Below, one piece after another: positions 1 through 9,374 of a DNA stretch of 64,000 bases. Made by a program: the position numbers and the translations under genes. The stretch spans positions 11,671 through 75,670 of the forward strand of contig CAVYHX010000014.1 in NCBI GenBank assembly GCA_963768415.1, read 5' to 3'. The notes below the pieces were generated by a model that was not told the origin of the DNA, did no database searches, and saw nothing but the letters and a program-made list of their open reading frames with translations. How positions within the stretch are numbered: position 1 is the stretch's first letter; each line of letters begins with the position of its first letter. This stretch comes from CAVYHX01 sp963768415. Lineage in GTDB: Bacteria; Pseudomonadota; Gammaproteobacteria; UBA9214.

Positions 1-463
1 CATCACGCTTCTGGCGCGCGGCTTCTTCGCGCGCTTCCTCTTCTGCGCGAATGCGTGCCTTCTCTTCTGCTTCCTCGTCGAGTCGCTGCTGTTCCTCGGC
101 AATCAGGTCGGCACGCTTCACATACGTGCGCTTCTTGCGAATCTCCACGTTCACGGTCTTGGTTTCCGAACGCGCGCCGCGCAGGGGTCCGCGGGCGCCC
201 GGGGTACGGGGTGCCGCAACTGTCGTTTTCAATTCGCTCTGGGTTTTTCGCCGCAGCGTAATTTTATTCTGCGCGCCCCCGGATACGATGGTTCTCTTGC
301 CATGGCTCTGGCGCAGAAAATCGAGCAGCTGGGTCTTCTCACTTTCTGTGATGGTCGCGTTTTCGTCATTGACATCAAGACCGGCCTCGCTGAGCTGCAT
401 TAGCAGACGCTCGGGCGGAACTCCGACTACTTCGGCGAATTGTTTAACGGTTACTTCCGACAT
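1..463 (-). CDS. infB: Translation initiation factor IF-2, N-terminal part (gene runs off the window)
   Basis: IF-2 is the GTPase that brings initiator tRNA to the 30S subunit. Only the first 154 codons are inside the window. The start at 463 opens with the IF2-N domain (MSEVTVKQFAEVVGVPPERL, then QLSEAGLDVNDENATITESE, residues 1-43). A region rich in Lys, Arg, Glu and Ala follows, the usual charged linker before the G domain, and it is still open at the window edge. The start lies 15 bp after the nusA stop. Together with rimP and the initiator tRNA upstream, this is the classical metY-rimP-nusA-infB order and suggests co-transcription. The G domain cannot be checked here. Confidence 0.93.
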   Translation of the reverse strand, partial: MSEVTVKQFAEVVGVPPERLLMQLSEAGLDVNDENATITESEKTQLLDFLRQSHGKRTIVSGGAQNKITLRRKTQSELKTTVAAPRTPGARGPLRGARSETKTVNVEIRKKRTYVKRADLIAEEQQRLDEEAEEKARIRAEEEAREEAARQKRD

Positions 464-478
464 CGTGAATCTGCTCCC

Positions 479-2017
479 TCAGTCCTGCGCCTCTTCAGCA
501 AACCAGGGCGCGCGTGCAGTCATGATCAGTGCGCCGGCCCGCTGCTCATCCATACCCTCGATTACCATCAACTCGTCAACGGCCTGTTCTGCCAGATCTT
601 CCATGGTGATCACGCCATGGCCGGCAAGCTCGTATGCCAGCCCCCGGTCCATACCCTCCATCTCCAGCAAGTCCGGTGCCGGCTCGACATCACCGAGCTT
701 CTCCTCGTTCATGATCGCCTGGGTCAGCAAGACGTCCCGCGCCCTGCCACGCAGCTCCTCGACCATGTCCTCCTCGAATTCCTCGATCTGCAACAGCTCA
801 CTGTTGGGTACGTAGACAATTTCCTCGATGGTGGAGAAACCTTCCTGTACCAGGATGGCGGCAATTTCCTCATCGACATCGAGCTGCTTCTTGAACATGG
901 CCTGCAGCTCCGCGGCCTCAGCCTCGCTTTTTTCCTCTGCCTGCGACTCATCCATGACATTGAGTTCCCAGCCGGTCAACTGGCTTGCCAGGCGCACATT
1001 CTGCCCGGCGCGCCCGATCGCCTGGGACAGCTGCTCTTCGACCACGGCGATATCCATGGTGTGGGTATCCTCATCAACCACAATGGAGGCAACTTCAGCC
1101 GGTGACATTGCATTGATCACGAACTGGGCCGGAATTTCGTCCCACAGAATGATATCGACACGTTCACCGGAGAGTTCCGTCGATACGGTCTGTACACGTG
1201 ATCCACGCATACCGACGCAGGCACCCACCGGATCGATGCGCGGGTCATTGCTCTTCACCGCAATCTTGGCGCGCAGACCGGGATCGCGCGCCGCGGCCAG
1301 TATTTCGATCAGATCCTGACCCACCTCGGGCACTTCCAGCTTGAACAGTTCCAGCAGAAATTCCGGCGCAACCCGGCTGATAAACAATTGCGGTCCGCGT
1401 TGCTCGGCACTGACTTCACGCAGGTAACCCCGCAGGCGATCTCCCGGGCGGACTGCCTCCCGCGGAATCATCTCCTCGCGCAGGATGATCGCCTCGGCAT
1501 TGGCACCCAGGTCCAGGTAGACGTTACCGCGCTCGACGCGCTTGACGACACCGGTCACCAGCTCACCCACCCGGTCACGATACGCGTCCACCACCATGGC
1601 ACGCTCCGCCTCGCGCACCTTTTGCACGATGACCTGTTTGGCGGTTTGCGCTCCGATGCGGCCAAATGTGACCGAGTCCATCGGCTCCTCGATATAATCT
1701 CCATGCTCCAGCGCAGGGTCTTTCTCCCGCGCCTCTGCGAGCGTGATCTGGCGCTCGGGGAATTCGTATACCAGGACATCTTCATCGTCAGGATCAGCCC
1801 CGGCAGCAACCGCTTCATCGATCACCTGCCAGCGACGAAATGTCTGGTAGTCACCGGTCTCGCGGTCAATGGCAACACGCGCGTCGATCTCTCCGCCTGC
1901 GTGTTTACGGGTGGCAGTGGCGAGTGCAATTTCGATGGCCTCGAAAATCACATTCTTGTCGATACCCTTTTCATTGGATACCGCATCCACGACCATCAGA
2001 ATTTCCTTCTTGTCCAT
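479..2017 (-). CDS. nusA: Transcription termination/antitermination protein NusA
   Basis: NusA binds RNA polymerase and acts in pausing, termination and antitermination. The protein has 512 aa, close to the usual 490-500 of proteobacteria. The N-terminal polymerase-binding domain opens with MDKKEILMVVDAVSNEKGID. An S1 domain starts near residue 150 (GELVTGVVKRVERGNVYLDL). KH1 carries GACVGMRGSRV at 265-275, and KH2 carries QAIGRAGQNVRLAS near 335. Two acidic C-terminal repeats (LLEMEGMDRGLAYELA and LMVIEGMDEQRAGALI) match the AR1/AR2 type that contacts the polymerase alpha subunit. A GGAGG ribosome site precedes the ATG. It lies between rimP and infB in one operon. Confidence 0.97.
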   Translation of the reverse strand: MDKKEILMVVDAVSNEKGIDKNVIFEAIEIALATATRKHAGGEIDARVAIDRETGDYQTFRRWQVIDEAVAAGADPDDEDVLVYEFPERQITLAEAREKDPALEHGDYIEEPMDSVTFGRIGAQTAKQVIVQKVREAERAMVVDAYRDRVGELVTGVVKRVERGNVYLDLGANAEAIILREEMIPREAVRPGDRLRGYLREVSAEQRGPQLFISRVAPEFLLELFKLEVPEVGQDLIEILAAARDPGLRAKIAVKSNDPRIDPVGACVGMRGSRVQTVSTELSGERVDIILWDEIPAQFVINAMSPAEVASIVVDEDTHTMDIAVVEEQLSQAIGRAGQNVRLASQLTGWELNVMDESQAEEKSEAEAAELQAMFKKQLDVDEEIAAILVQEGFSTIEEIVYVPNSELLQIEEFEEDMVEELRGRARDVLLTQAIMNEEKLGDVEPAPDLLEMEGMDRGLAYELAGHGVITMEDLAEQAVDELMVIEGMDEQRAGALIMTARAPWFAEEAQD

Positions 2018-2043
2018 TCCCTTTAAACCTCCAAGTCCGGTAT

Positions 2044-2502
2044 TCAGTACTCCGGCACCAGGCGTGCCTGATCAATCTGGTCGAATGGCAGGCTGATCTC
2101 CTGATCATCCTGCATAATCACTACATTATCGTCCCGCATGCCCGTCAGACGTCCCTTGAATTTGCGCTGGCCCTCAATCGGGTAGCTCAGACGCAATTTC
2201 ACCACCTGGCCGGTGAAGCGCTCGAAGTCCTCACGCTTGAACAACAACCGGTCCAGCCCGGGTGACGAGACCTCCAGTGTGTAGTGTTCCTTGATCGGAT
2301 CTTCCACATCGAGCACACCACTCACGTGATAACTCACGGCCTGGCAGTCGTCTACCGAAATGCCATCCGCACTGTCGATGTAGACACGCAACAGGCCACC
2401 ACCCTTGCTACCCCGCTGATATTCCACACCCACCAGGTCGTAACCCAGTGAGCGGATACCAGGCTCAAGTAACGCGCCGATATGTAAGGGGTCCTGCCTC
2501 AT
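2044..2502 (-). CDS. rimP: Ribosome maturation factor RimP
   Basis: RimP helps mature the 30S subunit. From the chosen start (MRQDPLHIGALLEPGIRSLG) the protein has 152 aa, the normal family length. It contains the conserved GYDLVGVEYQRG segment, DCQAVSYHVSGVLDVEDPI, and YTLEVSSPGLDRLL. An in-frame ATG 17 codons upstream would add a tail with no family match, and it would place the start inside the terminator stem behind the tRNA, so the internal ATG is preferred. The gene is 26 bp upstream of nusA and belongs to the tRNA-fMet/rimP/nusA/infB transcription unit. Confidence 0.95.
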   Translation of the reverse strand: MRQDPLHIGALLEPGIRSLGYDLVGVEYQRGSKGGGLLRVYIDSADGISVDDCQAVSYHVSGVLDVEDPIKEHYTLEVSSPGLDRLLFKREDFERFTGQVVKLRLSYPIEGQRKFKGRLTGMRDDNVVIMQDDQEISLPFDQIDQARLVPEY

Positions 2503-2537
2503 TACCACTTCATCGCACTGCAATCTGCATTCCGGAA

Positions 2538-2560
2538 ACAAAAAATGGGCCAAAGGCCCA
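2538..2560 (-). terminator. Rho-independent terminator after initiator tRNA, before rimP
   Basis: On the minus strand TGGGCC-TTT-GGCCCA (6-bp perfect stem, 3-nt loop) is followed by a run of T. It lies between the tRNA and rimP. As in the E. coli metY operon it probably terminates most transcripts and lets part of them read through into rimP-nusA-infB (inference). Confidence 0.75.
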
Positions 2561-2671
2561 CTCCATGAACTCCGAAACTGTTCTCATGTGGAGTCTAACC
2601 AAAGTGGCTACACTCCAGCCCTGCGGTCCGGCCCCGGGCCAACAAAATACCCCACAGTGGGTCCGTAAATA

Positions 2672-2748
<77 letters not shown>

Positions 2749-2937
2749 TCAACGGCCCGGAAGTGTAGCGATTGCTTCACACCTTTTCAAGCTATCAACG
2801 CCACTACGCAACATAAAGTGCCCGGAACAGGCAACAAACCCGGGGCAGAACCCTGCCGGAGTGATAACGAAGAGAAGCGAGCGGCTGATCGCGGGCGGCT
2901 GACAGCACCGATAGGGACGCAGTTGATCAGGGATAGA

Positions 2938-2952
2938 TGAGAATAATTCTCA
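2938..2952. promoter_or_regulatory. Fur-box-like 15-bp palindrome
   Basis: TGAGAATAATTCTCA is a perfect palindrome and matches 12 of 14 specified bases of the 7-1-7 Fur consensus. It lies 25 bp past the nuoN stop and about 190 bp upstream of the initiator tRNA. It could be a Fur or other iron-type operator for the tRNA operon, or a chance dyad. The roughly 230-bp gap (2749-2976) shows nothing else recognisable. Confidence 0.3.
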
Positions 2953-2976
2953 CCTGGACCCGCGCCCGGGCCCGGA

Positions 2977-4413
2977 TCAGGTCAGCACCCGGGTACACAG
3001 GGCCAGCAGGCCGCCCGGAAACAGGCCCAGACCCAGCACCAGCAGCCCGTTCAGGCTCATCGCCAGCTGCATGTCCGCACTGACCACCAGCGGGGTCGTT
3101 TCCTCGGCGCTGTCGAAGTACATCAGCTTGACCACGCGCAGGTAATAAAAAGCACCGATAATGGAGAAAAATACCGCCACCAAAGCCAGCCAGACCATAT
3201 CGACATGGATGACCGCCTGCAGTACCGACAGCTTGGCATAAAACCCGACCGTCGGCGGCACCCCGGCCATGGAAAACATCAGGATGAGCATCATGAAGGC
3301 ATACCACGGACTGCGGTCATTCAAACCCTTGAAGTCATCCAGCCACTCGGCCTCCAGGTCATTACGGCTCAGCAGGATGATCATGCCGAAACCCCCGATG
3401 GCCATCAGCGCGTAGGTGATGGCATAGAACATGGCGGCTGAAAATCCTTCCGCGGTACCGGCCAGGATACCCAGCAGCAAAAAACCCACATGCGAAATTG
3501 TTGAGTAGGCAAACATGCGCTTCAGGTTGGTTTGCGCAATGGCGATCACATTTCCCAGTGCCAGCGACAACACTGCCAGGATGGTCAGCATTCCCTGCCA
3601 GTCGAACGCAAGTTCTCCCAGGGTTTCCACCAGCAGACGCATGGCCATGCCGAATGCGGCTATCTTGGGGGCACTGCCGATGAACAGGGTAACCGGCGTG
3701 GGTGCACCGTGATAGACATCCGGCACCCACATATGAAACGGCACGGCGCCGAACTTGAATGCCAGTCCGACCATGATAAAACACAGCGCAAAAATGAGGA
3801 TCATGCTGTTTTCATCCGTTCCCGCCAGCACCTCGGCAATCCCGGCTATATCGAGACTGCCGGTCGCCCCGTATAGCATCGACATCCCGTACAGCAGCAT
3901 GCCGGAAGCCAGCGCCCCCAGGACAAAATATTTCATGGCCGCCTCCGAGGCGGATGCGGAATCCCGGTCAAATGCGACCATGGCATACAGCGACAATGAC
4001 AACAGTTCCAGACCGAGGTAGATGGTCAGCAGGTTATGGGCCGATACCAGTACCAGCATACCCAGTACGGCAAATAACCCGAGGATGTAATATTCGCCGC
4101 GCAACCGGCCCCGCGTGGCGTGGTAATTGCTTGCATACAGAAAGGCACCCAGGGTAATCACTGCAATACTTGCCTTCAGCAGCGCAGCCATCGGGTCGTG
4201 CACAAAGGTTCCACCAAGCACGACCAGGGTATCGATCTGCAGCATGTACACGCTGATCGCCGCCACGCCCAGCAAGGTGAACTGGCACAGCACATAACTT
4301 AACCGGGGCCTCCGCTGACCCAGGACGGCCTCCACGACGAGGATGCTACAGGCCATGATCAGCAGAAAGATTTCTGCTGCCAGTGGTGCAAATTCAGCTA
4401 CAGGATAGTTCAT
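2977..4413 (-). CDS. nuoN: NADH-quinone oxidoreductase subunit N
   Basis: An antiporter-like membrane subunit of complex I that contributes to proton pumping. It has 478 aa, almost entirely hydrophobic helices (about 14 expected). The family segments KYFVLGALASGMLLYG, AFKFGAVPFHMWVPDVYHGA and LKRMFAYSTISHVGFLLLG carry the conserved Lys and His of the proton path. It is the last gene of the nuo operon, 13 bp after nuoM. No frameshift or truncation is visible. Confidence 0.96.
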   Translation of the reverse strand: MNYPVAEFAPLAAEIFLLIMACSILVVEAVLGQRRPRLSYVLCQFTLLGVAAISVYMLQIDTLVVLGGTFVHDPMAALLKASIAVITLGAFLYASNYHATRGRLRGEYYILGLFAVLGMLVLVSAHNLLTIYLGLELLSLSLYAMVAFDRDSASASEAAMKYFVLGALASGMLLYGMSMLYGATGSLDIAGIAEVLAGTDENSMILIFALCFIMVGLAFKFGAVPFHMWVPDVYHGAPTPVTLFIGSAPKIAAFGMAMRLLVETLGELAFDWQGMLTILAVLSLALGNVIAIAQTNLKRMFAYSTISHVGFLLLGILAGTAEGFSAAMFYAITYALMAIGGFGMIILLSRNDLEAEWLDDFKGLNDRSPWYAFMMLILMFSMAGVPPTVGFYAKLSVLQAVIHVDMVWLALVAVFFSIIGAFYYLRVVKLMYFDSAEETTPLVVSADMQLAMSLNGLLVLGLGLFPGGLLALCTRVLT

Positions 4414-4426
4414 AAGCTAATCCGGT

Positions 4427-5977
4427 TTAGTTCCCTGCGCCCAGCAGCGCCAGGCCGGACTCGACCGGCAGCTTCGACACTGACAGATGCGCCAGCAATT
4501 GATCGACGCTGGCATGCATCACCTCCACCAGCGGCGCCGGCCAGAGACCGAACAGCAACACCACAACGGCCAGGCTCGCCAGCACGAAAAATTCACGTTT
4601 ATTGATGTCTTCCAGCTGCCTGACGTTGTCATTCGCGATCTCGCCGAAGATAACCCGCTTGACCATCCACAGGGTATAGGCGGCACCCAGTATCAGGGTG
4701 GTCGCCGCCAGCAACGCAAACCAGAAGTTGGCCTTGAAGCTTGCCAGGATCACCATGAATTCACCCACAAATCCGGAGGTACCCGGCAGGCCGGCATTGG
4801 CCATGGCAAACAGCATCATGAAGGCCGCAAATACCGGCATGGTATTGACTACACCGCCATAATCACTGATCTGCCGGCTATGCATGCGGTCATACAGCAC
4901 ACCGACGCAGAGGAACAGCGCCCCGGAAATGAACCCGTGCGAAATCATCTGCACCATCCCGCCTTCCATACCCAGCGCCGCGCCCTGCAGCGACCCGCTG
5001 TTATCCAGCAGGGTAAAGGCGAGAAATATCCCCAGCGTCACGAAACCCATGTGTGCAATGGATGAATAGGCAATCAGCTTTTTCATGTCATTCTGCACCA
5101 GCGCGACAAAACCGATATAGACCACCGCCACCAGCGACATCAGGATGATCAGCCAGTCAAGGGCATGGCTGGCATCCGGAGTGATCGGCAGACTGAAGCG
5201 CAGAAAACCGTAGCCACCGATCTTCAGCATAATGGCCGCCAGGATCACCGAGCCGCCGGTGGGTGCCTCAACGTGCGCATCCGGCAACCAGGTATGCACC
5301 GGCCACATCGGCACCTTCACGGCGAACGCCAGCAGAAAGGCGATAAAGATCAGTACCTGCTCGGTCATATCCAGCTGCAGCATATGAAAATCGAGGATGC
5401 CGAAACTGCCGGACTGCAGGTACATGTAGATCAGCGCAACCAGCATGAAAACCGAGCCGAAGAACGTATACAGAAAAAACTTTATCGTGGCATACACACG
5501 CCGCGGCCCGCCCCAGACACCGATAATCAGGAACATCGGCACCAGCATGGCCTCCCAGAAGACATAGAACAGCACGGCGTCAAGCGCGGCGAATACGCCG
5601 TTCATCAGGCCTTCCATGATCAGGAATGATGCCATGTACTGCGCCGTCTTCTCCTGGATGACCTGCCAGCCGGCCACTACCACGAGCACCGTGGTAAACG
5701 TCGTCAGGATAATCAACGGCATGGAGATTCCGTCCACACCGAGGTGGTAATTGGCATTGAAGGCGTCAATCCATGGCAACAGCTCCTGGTACTGCATGAC
5801 CGCTGTTGTCATATCGAAATGCGTGTACAGGAGGATACTCAGGAAAAATGTTGCCGTGGAGACAACCAGCGCTGTCTGGCGGCAGGCCGTATTACCCAGC
5901 GCATCCATTATGAGCAGCGCAATACCCCCGGCTACGGGCAGCCAGATCAGGGCACTCAGTAACGGAAAATCGGTCAT
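4427..5977 (-). CDS. nuoM: NADH-quinone oxidoreductase subunit M
   Basis: The second antiporter-like proton-pumping subunit of complex I, 516 aa, a usual length. Recognisable segments are YHLGVDGISMPLIIL, FYVFWEAMLVPMFLIIG (the conserved Glu of helix 5), AFAVKVPMWPVHTWLPDAH and MKKLIAYSSIAHMGFVTLGI. The stop lies 13 bp before nuoN, and the start overlaps the nuoL stop by 4 bp, which suggests translational coupling. Confidence 0.97.
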   Translation of the reverse strand: MTDFPLLSALIWLPVAGGIALLIMDALGNTACRQTALVVSTATFFLSILLYTHFDMTTAVMQYQELLPWIDAFNANYHLGVDGISMPLIILTTFTTVLVVVAGWQVIQEKTAQYMASFLIMEGLMNGVFAALDAVLFYVFWEAMLVPMFLIIGVWGGPRRVYATIKFFLYTFFGSVFMLVALIYMYLQSGSFGILDFHMLQLDMTEQVLIFIAFLLAFAVKVPMWPVHTWLPDAHVEAPTGGSVILAAIMLKIGGYGFLRFSLPITPDASHALDWLIILMSLVAVVYIGFVALVQNDMKKLIAYSSIAHMGFVTLGIFLAFTLLDNSGSLQGAALGMEGGMVQMISHGFISGALFLCVGVLYDRMHSRQISDYGGVVNTMPVFAAFMMLFAMANAGLPGTSGFVGEFMVILASFKANFWFALLAATTLILGAAYTLWMVKRVIFGEIANDNVRQLEDINKREFFVLASLAVVVLLFGLWPAPLVEVMHASVDQLLAHLSVSKLPVESGLALLGAGN

Positions 5978-7944
5978 GCGCCCGCCCCCGGTGTCCTGAA
6001 GACAAACCAGAAAACCATCAGCAGCAGGCCGATAATCATGCTGAAGGCATAGTGATACAGATAACCCGACTGCACATTCCTCACCACGCTCGCCACCCAG
6101 CCGACCACGCGCGCACTGCCGTTGACAATGAAGCCGTCGATGATCGTGGTGTCACCGATTTTCCAGAGCAGCTGACCGACGCCGCGCGCACCGCCGGCAA
6201 ACACGGCCTCGTTGAAATCATCTGCATAGTATTTGTTGACCAGTACCTTGTAGATGGTGCCGAAGCGCTGTTTCACATTGTCGGCGATCGATGGATTCTT
6301 TACATAGATGTACCAGGCCGTCGCCACACCGGCGATCGCCAGGTAGACCGCGGGTCCGCCAAAGGCATGCAGCACGAAACTGACCGGCCCGTGATAGTGC
6401 TCGCCGATTGCCGTCAGGACGTCATGCTGCGGGGCCACATGGATCACCCCGTTGAAGAAATCACCGAACACCACCGGGTCGATCAGGTAACCCGCCAGCA
6501 CGGAGGGGATCGCCAGCATCACCAGCGGGAACACCACCACAAACGGGGTCTCGTGCAGGTGCTCGCGGGTGTGATCATCCATGCGCGGTTTGCCATGAAA
6601 CACCAGGAAATACATGCGGAAGCTGTACAGGGCGGTGATAAACACACCGGCCAGCACGGCAACGTAAACCAGACCGGCGCCCGGCAGGTGCGAATGGCGC
6701 ACCGCCTCGATGATGGTGTCCTTGGAATAAAAGCCGGAGAAAAACGGGGTACCGATCAGCGCCAGCGAACCGATCAGTGACGTGATCCAGGTGATCGGCA
6801 TGTACTTGCGCAGCCCGCCCATGTTGCGGATGTCCTGTTCGTGGTGCATGGCGATAATCACGGAGCCTGCAGCCAGAAACAGCAGCGCCTTGAAAAAGGC
6901 ATGCGTCATCAGGTGAAAGATACCCGCGGCATAGGCCGAGACACCCAGCGCTACCGTCATGTAACCGAGCTGCGACAGTGTCGAGTAGGCCACCACGCGC
7001 TTGATGTCGTTCTGCACAATACCGAGGAACCCCATAAACAGTGCAGTGATGGCGCCGATCGTCATAACGAACACCAGGGCCGTCTGCGACAGTTCAAACA
7101 GCGGCGACATGCGCGCCACCATGAAAATACCGGCAGTGACCATGGTTGCGGCATGGATAAGCGCCGAGATCGGCGTCGGGCCTTCCATGGAATCCGGCAG
7201 CCAGACATGCAGGGGAACCTGCGCCGACTTGCCCATGGCGCCGATAAACAGCAGGATGCAGATCACGCTCATCAGTTGCCATTCATGGCCGGCAAATATT
7301 TCATAGCTGGTACCCGCGAGCGCAGGGGCGGCCGCGAACACCGTCGCATAGTCCATACTGTTGAAGAAGCTGTAAATCGCCGCGATACCCAGCAGGAAAC
7401 CGAAGTCCCCGACCCGGTTGACCAGGAATGCCTTGAGGTTGGCGTAGATCGCCGTCGGCCGCGTGTACCAGAAACCGATCAGCAGGTAAGACACCAGCCC
7501 CACCGCCTCCCAGCCGAAGAACAGCTGCAGGAAGTTGTTGGCCATCACCAGCATCAGCATCGAGAAGGTAAACAGCGCGATATAGCTGAAGAAACGCTGG
7601 TAACCCGGATCATCGTGCATGTAGCCGATGGTATAGATGTGCACCATCAGGGAGACAAAGGTCACGACCGTCATCATCAGAGCGGTAAGATTGTCGATCA
7701 GAAATCCGATTTCAAAACGCACCCCGTCCGACACCAGCCAGGTATAGACACTGGCATTGTAAACAGCGGCACCATCGAATACGTGCTGCTTGAGTACGTA
7801 CAGCGACAGTATAAATGACACACCGACACCCAGGATCGTCACAGTGTGCGCACCGGCACGCCCGATCTGCCTGCCGAACAAGCCGGCAATAATCGCACCC
7901 AGCAAGGGGGCAAGCGGAATGGCAAGGTAGATATTTTCCATCAC
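5974..7944 (-). CDS. nuoL: NADH-quinone oxidoreductase subunit L
   Basis: The largest antiporter-like subunit of complex I, 656 aa, with the long C-terminal lateral helix expected in this family. Conserved pieces are FFGWEAVGLVSYLLIGFW, KSAQVPLHVWLPDSMEGPTP, ALIHAATMVTAGIFMVAR and IKRVVAYSTLSQLGYM. The start codon is next to the nuoK stop with a 1-bp gap. The 3' end overlaps nuoM by 4 bp. Confidence 0.97.
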   Translation of the reverse strand: MMENIYLAIPLAPLLGAIIAGLFGRQIGRAGAHTVTILGVGVSFILSLYVLKQHVFDGAAVYNASVYTWLVSDGVRFEIGFLIDNLTALMMTVVTFVSLMVHIYTIGYMHDDPGYQRFFSYIALFTFSMLMLVMANNFLQLFFGWEAVGLVSYLLIGFWYTRPTAIYANLKAFLVNRVGDFGFLLGIAAIYSFFNSMDYATVFAAAPALAGTSYEIFAGHEWQLMSVICILLFIGAMGKSAQVPLHVWLPDSMEGPTPISALIHAATMVTAGIFMVARMSPLFELSQTALVFVMTIGAITALFMGFLGIVQNDIKRVVAYSTLSQLGYMTVALGVSAYAAGIFHLMTHAFFKALLFLAAGSVIIAMHHEQDIRNMGGLRKYMPITWITSLIGSLALIGTPFFSGFYSKDTIIEAVRHSHLPGAGLVYVAVLAGVFITALYSFRMYFLVFHGKPRMDDHTREHLHETPFVVVFPLVMLAIPSVLAGYLIDPVVFGDFFNGVIHVAPQHDVLTAIGEHYHGPVSFVLHAFGGPAVYLAIAGVATAWYIYVKNPSIADNVKQRFGTIYKVLVNKYYADDFNEAVFAGGARGVGQLLWKIGDTTIIDGFIVNGSARVVGWVASVVRNVQSGYLYHYAFSMIIGLLLMVFWFVFRTPGAGA

Positions 7945-7945
7945 A

Positions 7946-8251
7946 CTATCCCTTCAGCGTATCCAGGTCGTCGACATTGATTGTCTGGCGGTTACGGAAC
8001 AGCACCACCAGGATCGCCAGCCCGATGGCGGATTCGGCCGCGGCAACCGTGAGGATAAAGAACACGAATACCTGGCCGGCGGTATCACCCAGAAAATAGG
8101 AAAAGGCGATAAAGTTCATATTCACCGCGAGCAGCATCAATTCGATCGCCATCAGCAGGATGATGACGTTCTTGCGGTTCAGGAAAATCCCCGCCACGCT
8201 CAGGCCGAACAGGATGGCCCCGAGAACAAGATAGTCTGAAAGTGCAATCAT
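7946..8251 (-). CDS. nuoK: NADH-quinone oxidoreductase subunit K
   Basis: A small membrane subunit of complex I (MrpC-like), 101 aa with three helices. The two in-membrane glutamates needed for proton transfer are present: E37 in LMAIELMLLAVN and E73 in AAAESAIGLAI. It lies 12 bp after nuoJ and 1 bp before nuoL. Confidence 0.97.
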   Translation of the reverse strand: MIALSDYLVLGAILFGLSVAGIFLNRKNVIILLMAIELMLLAVNMNFIAFSYFLGDTAGQVFVFFILTVAAAESAIGLAILVVLFRNRQTINVDDLDTLKG

Positions 8252-8263
8252 TTTTCTATTTGC

Positions 8264-8869
8264 CTAATGCTTTTCTTCAGAGTTCATCTTCACCACGCGC
8301 ACGCGGTCGGCGGCTTTCACAGCGATCTGCTCTGCCGGGTTCTGGTATTTCGTTTCCGGCCGCTTGCGCATGGTCAGTGCGATGGCGGCGATGATCGCGA
8401 CCAGCAGGATGACCGAGGCAATCTCGAACGGGTAGACATAGTCGGTATAGAGCACGCTGCCAAGTTCACGAACATTGCTGTAATCCGCACCGTGACGCTC
8501 GGGAACTGCGACCACATCGGCACCGAAATTACGTGCACGCACAACCATGAACATCTCGATCACTATCAGCGCGGCAACAGTGAGTCCAACCGGCAGATAC
8601 CGGATAAATCCCTCGCGCAACGGAGAGGTATTGATATCGAGCATCATCACAACGAACAGGAACAGCACCATCACCGCACCAACATAGACAAGCACCAGTA
8701 CGATGGCGAGAAATTCAGCTTCCAGCATTAGCCACAGACCGGCGCAGGTAAAAAATGCCAGTACCAGGTGCAGTGCTGCATACACCGGATTCCGGACGGT
8801 AATGACACGGCCCGCGGCATACAGCAGGAGTGCTGCCAGAAAATAAAAAACGAAGCGTTCAAATTCCAT
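8264..8869 (-). CDS. nuoJ: NADH-quinone oxidoreductase subunit J
   Basis: A membrane subunit of complex I. From MEFERFVFYFLAALLLYAAG the protein has 201 aa with five hydrophobic helices. The conserved EAEFLAIVLVLVYVGAVMVL segment of helix 3 is clear. An ATG 14 codons upstream would overlap nuoI, so the internal start is preferred. The C-terminal tail is charged and cytoplasmic. The start is 4 bp after the nuoI stop. Confidence 0.95.
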   Translation of the reverse strand: MEFERFVFYFLAALLLYAAGRVITVRNPVYAALHLVLAFFTCAGLWLMLEAEFLAIVLVLVYVGAVMVLFLFVVMMLDINTSPLREGFIRYLPVGLTVAALIVIEMFMVVRARNFGADVVAVPERHGADYSNVRELGSVLYTDYVYPFEIASVILLVAIIAAIALTMRKRPETKYQNPAEQIAVKAADRVRVVKMNSEEKH

Positions 8870-8873
8870 ATTG

Positions 8874-9362
8874 TTACCTGTAAGCTGCGTCCGCCTGACG
8901 GTCTGCTGCAATCTGCGCCTCGTGCTTGTCGCCGATTTCCAGCAGCATCTCCTTGGTCATGATGTTTTCACCGCGATTCTCGAAACTGTATTCGAAGATG
9001 CGCGTCTCGACGATGGAATCCACCGGGCAGGACTCTTCACAGAAGCCGCAATAGATACACTTGAACAGATCGATATCATAACGGGTGGTGCGCCGCGTCC
9101 CGTCTGCGCGCTCCTCCGCCTCGATGGTGATCGCCAGTGCCGGACATACCGCCTCGCAGAGCTTGCAGGCAATGCAGCGCTCTTCGCCATTGGGATAGCG
9201 GCGCAGGGCATGCAGGCCGCGGAAACGGTATGACTGCGGCGTCTTCTCTTCCGGATACTGCACGGTAATCTTGCGTGAAAACAGCCGTCTTCCGGTCAGG
9301 CCCATGCCCTTGCGCAGCTCGGCGAGGGTCAGACTTTTTAGAAAGCGGCTAAAAGTTGTCAT
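8874..9362 (-). CDS. nuoI: NADH-quinone oxidoreductase subunit I (two 4Fe-4S clusters)
   Basis: A peripheral-arm subunit that carries clusters N6a and N6b. It has 162 aa. The two ferredoxin motifs are complete: C63-C66-C69-C73 (CIACKLCEAVCP) and C102-C105-C108-C112 (CIYCGFCEESCP). The N-terminal amphipathic helix and the YPEEKTPQSYRFRG segment match the family. Its place between nuoH and nuoJ is standard. Confidence 0.97.
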   Translation of the reverse strand: MTTFSRFLKSLTLAELRKGMGLTGRRLFSRKITVQYPEEKTPQSYRFRGLHALRRYPNGEERCIACKLCEAVCPALAITIEAEERADGTRRTTRYDIDLFKCIYCGFCEESCPVDSIVETRIFEYSFENRGENIMTKEMLLEIGDKHEAQIAADRQADAAYR

Positions 9363-9374
9363 GTCAGCATGATC

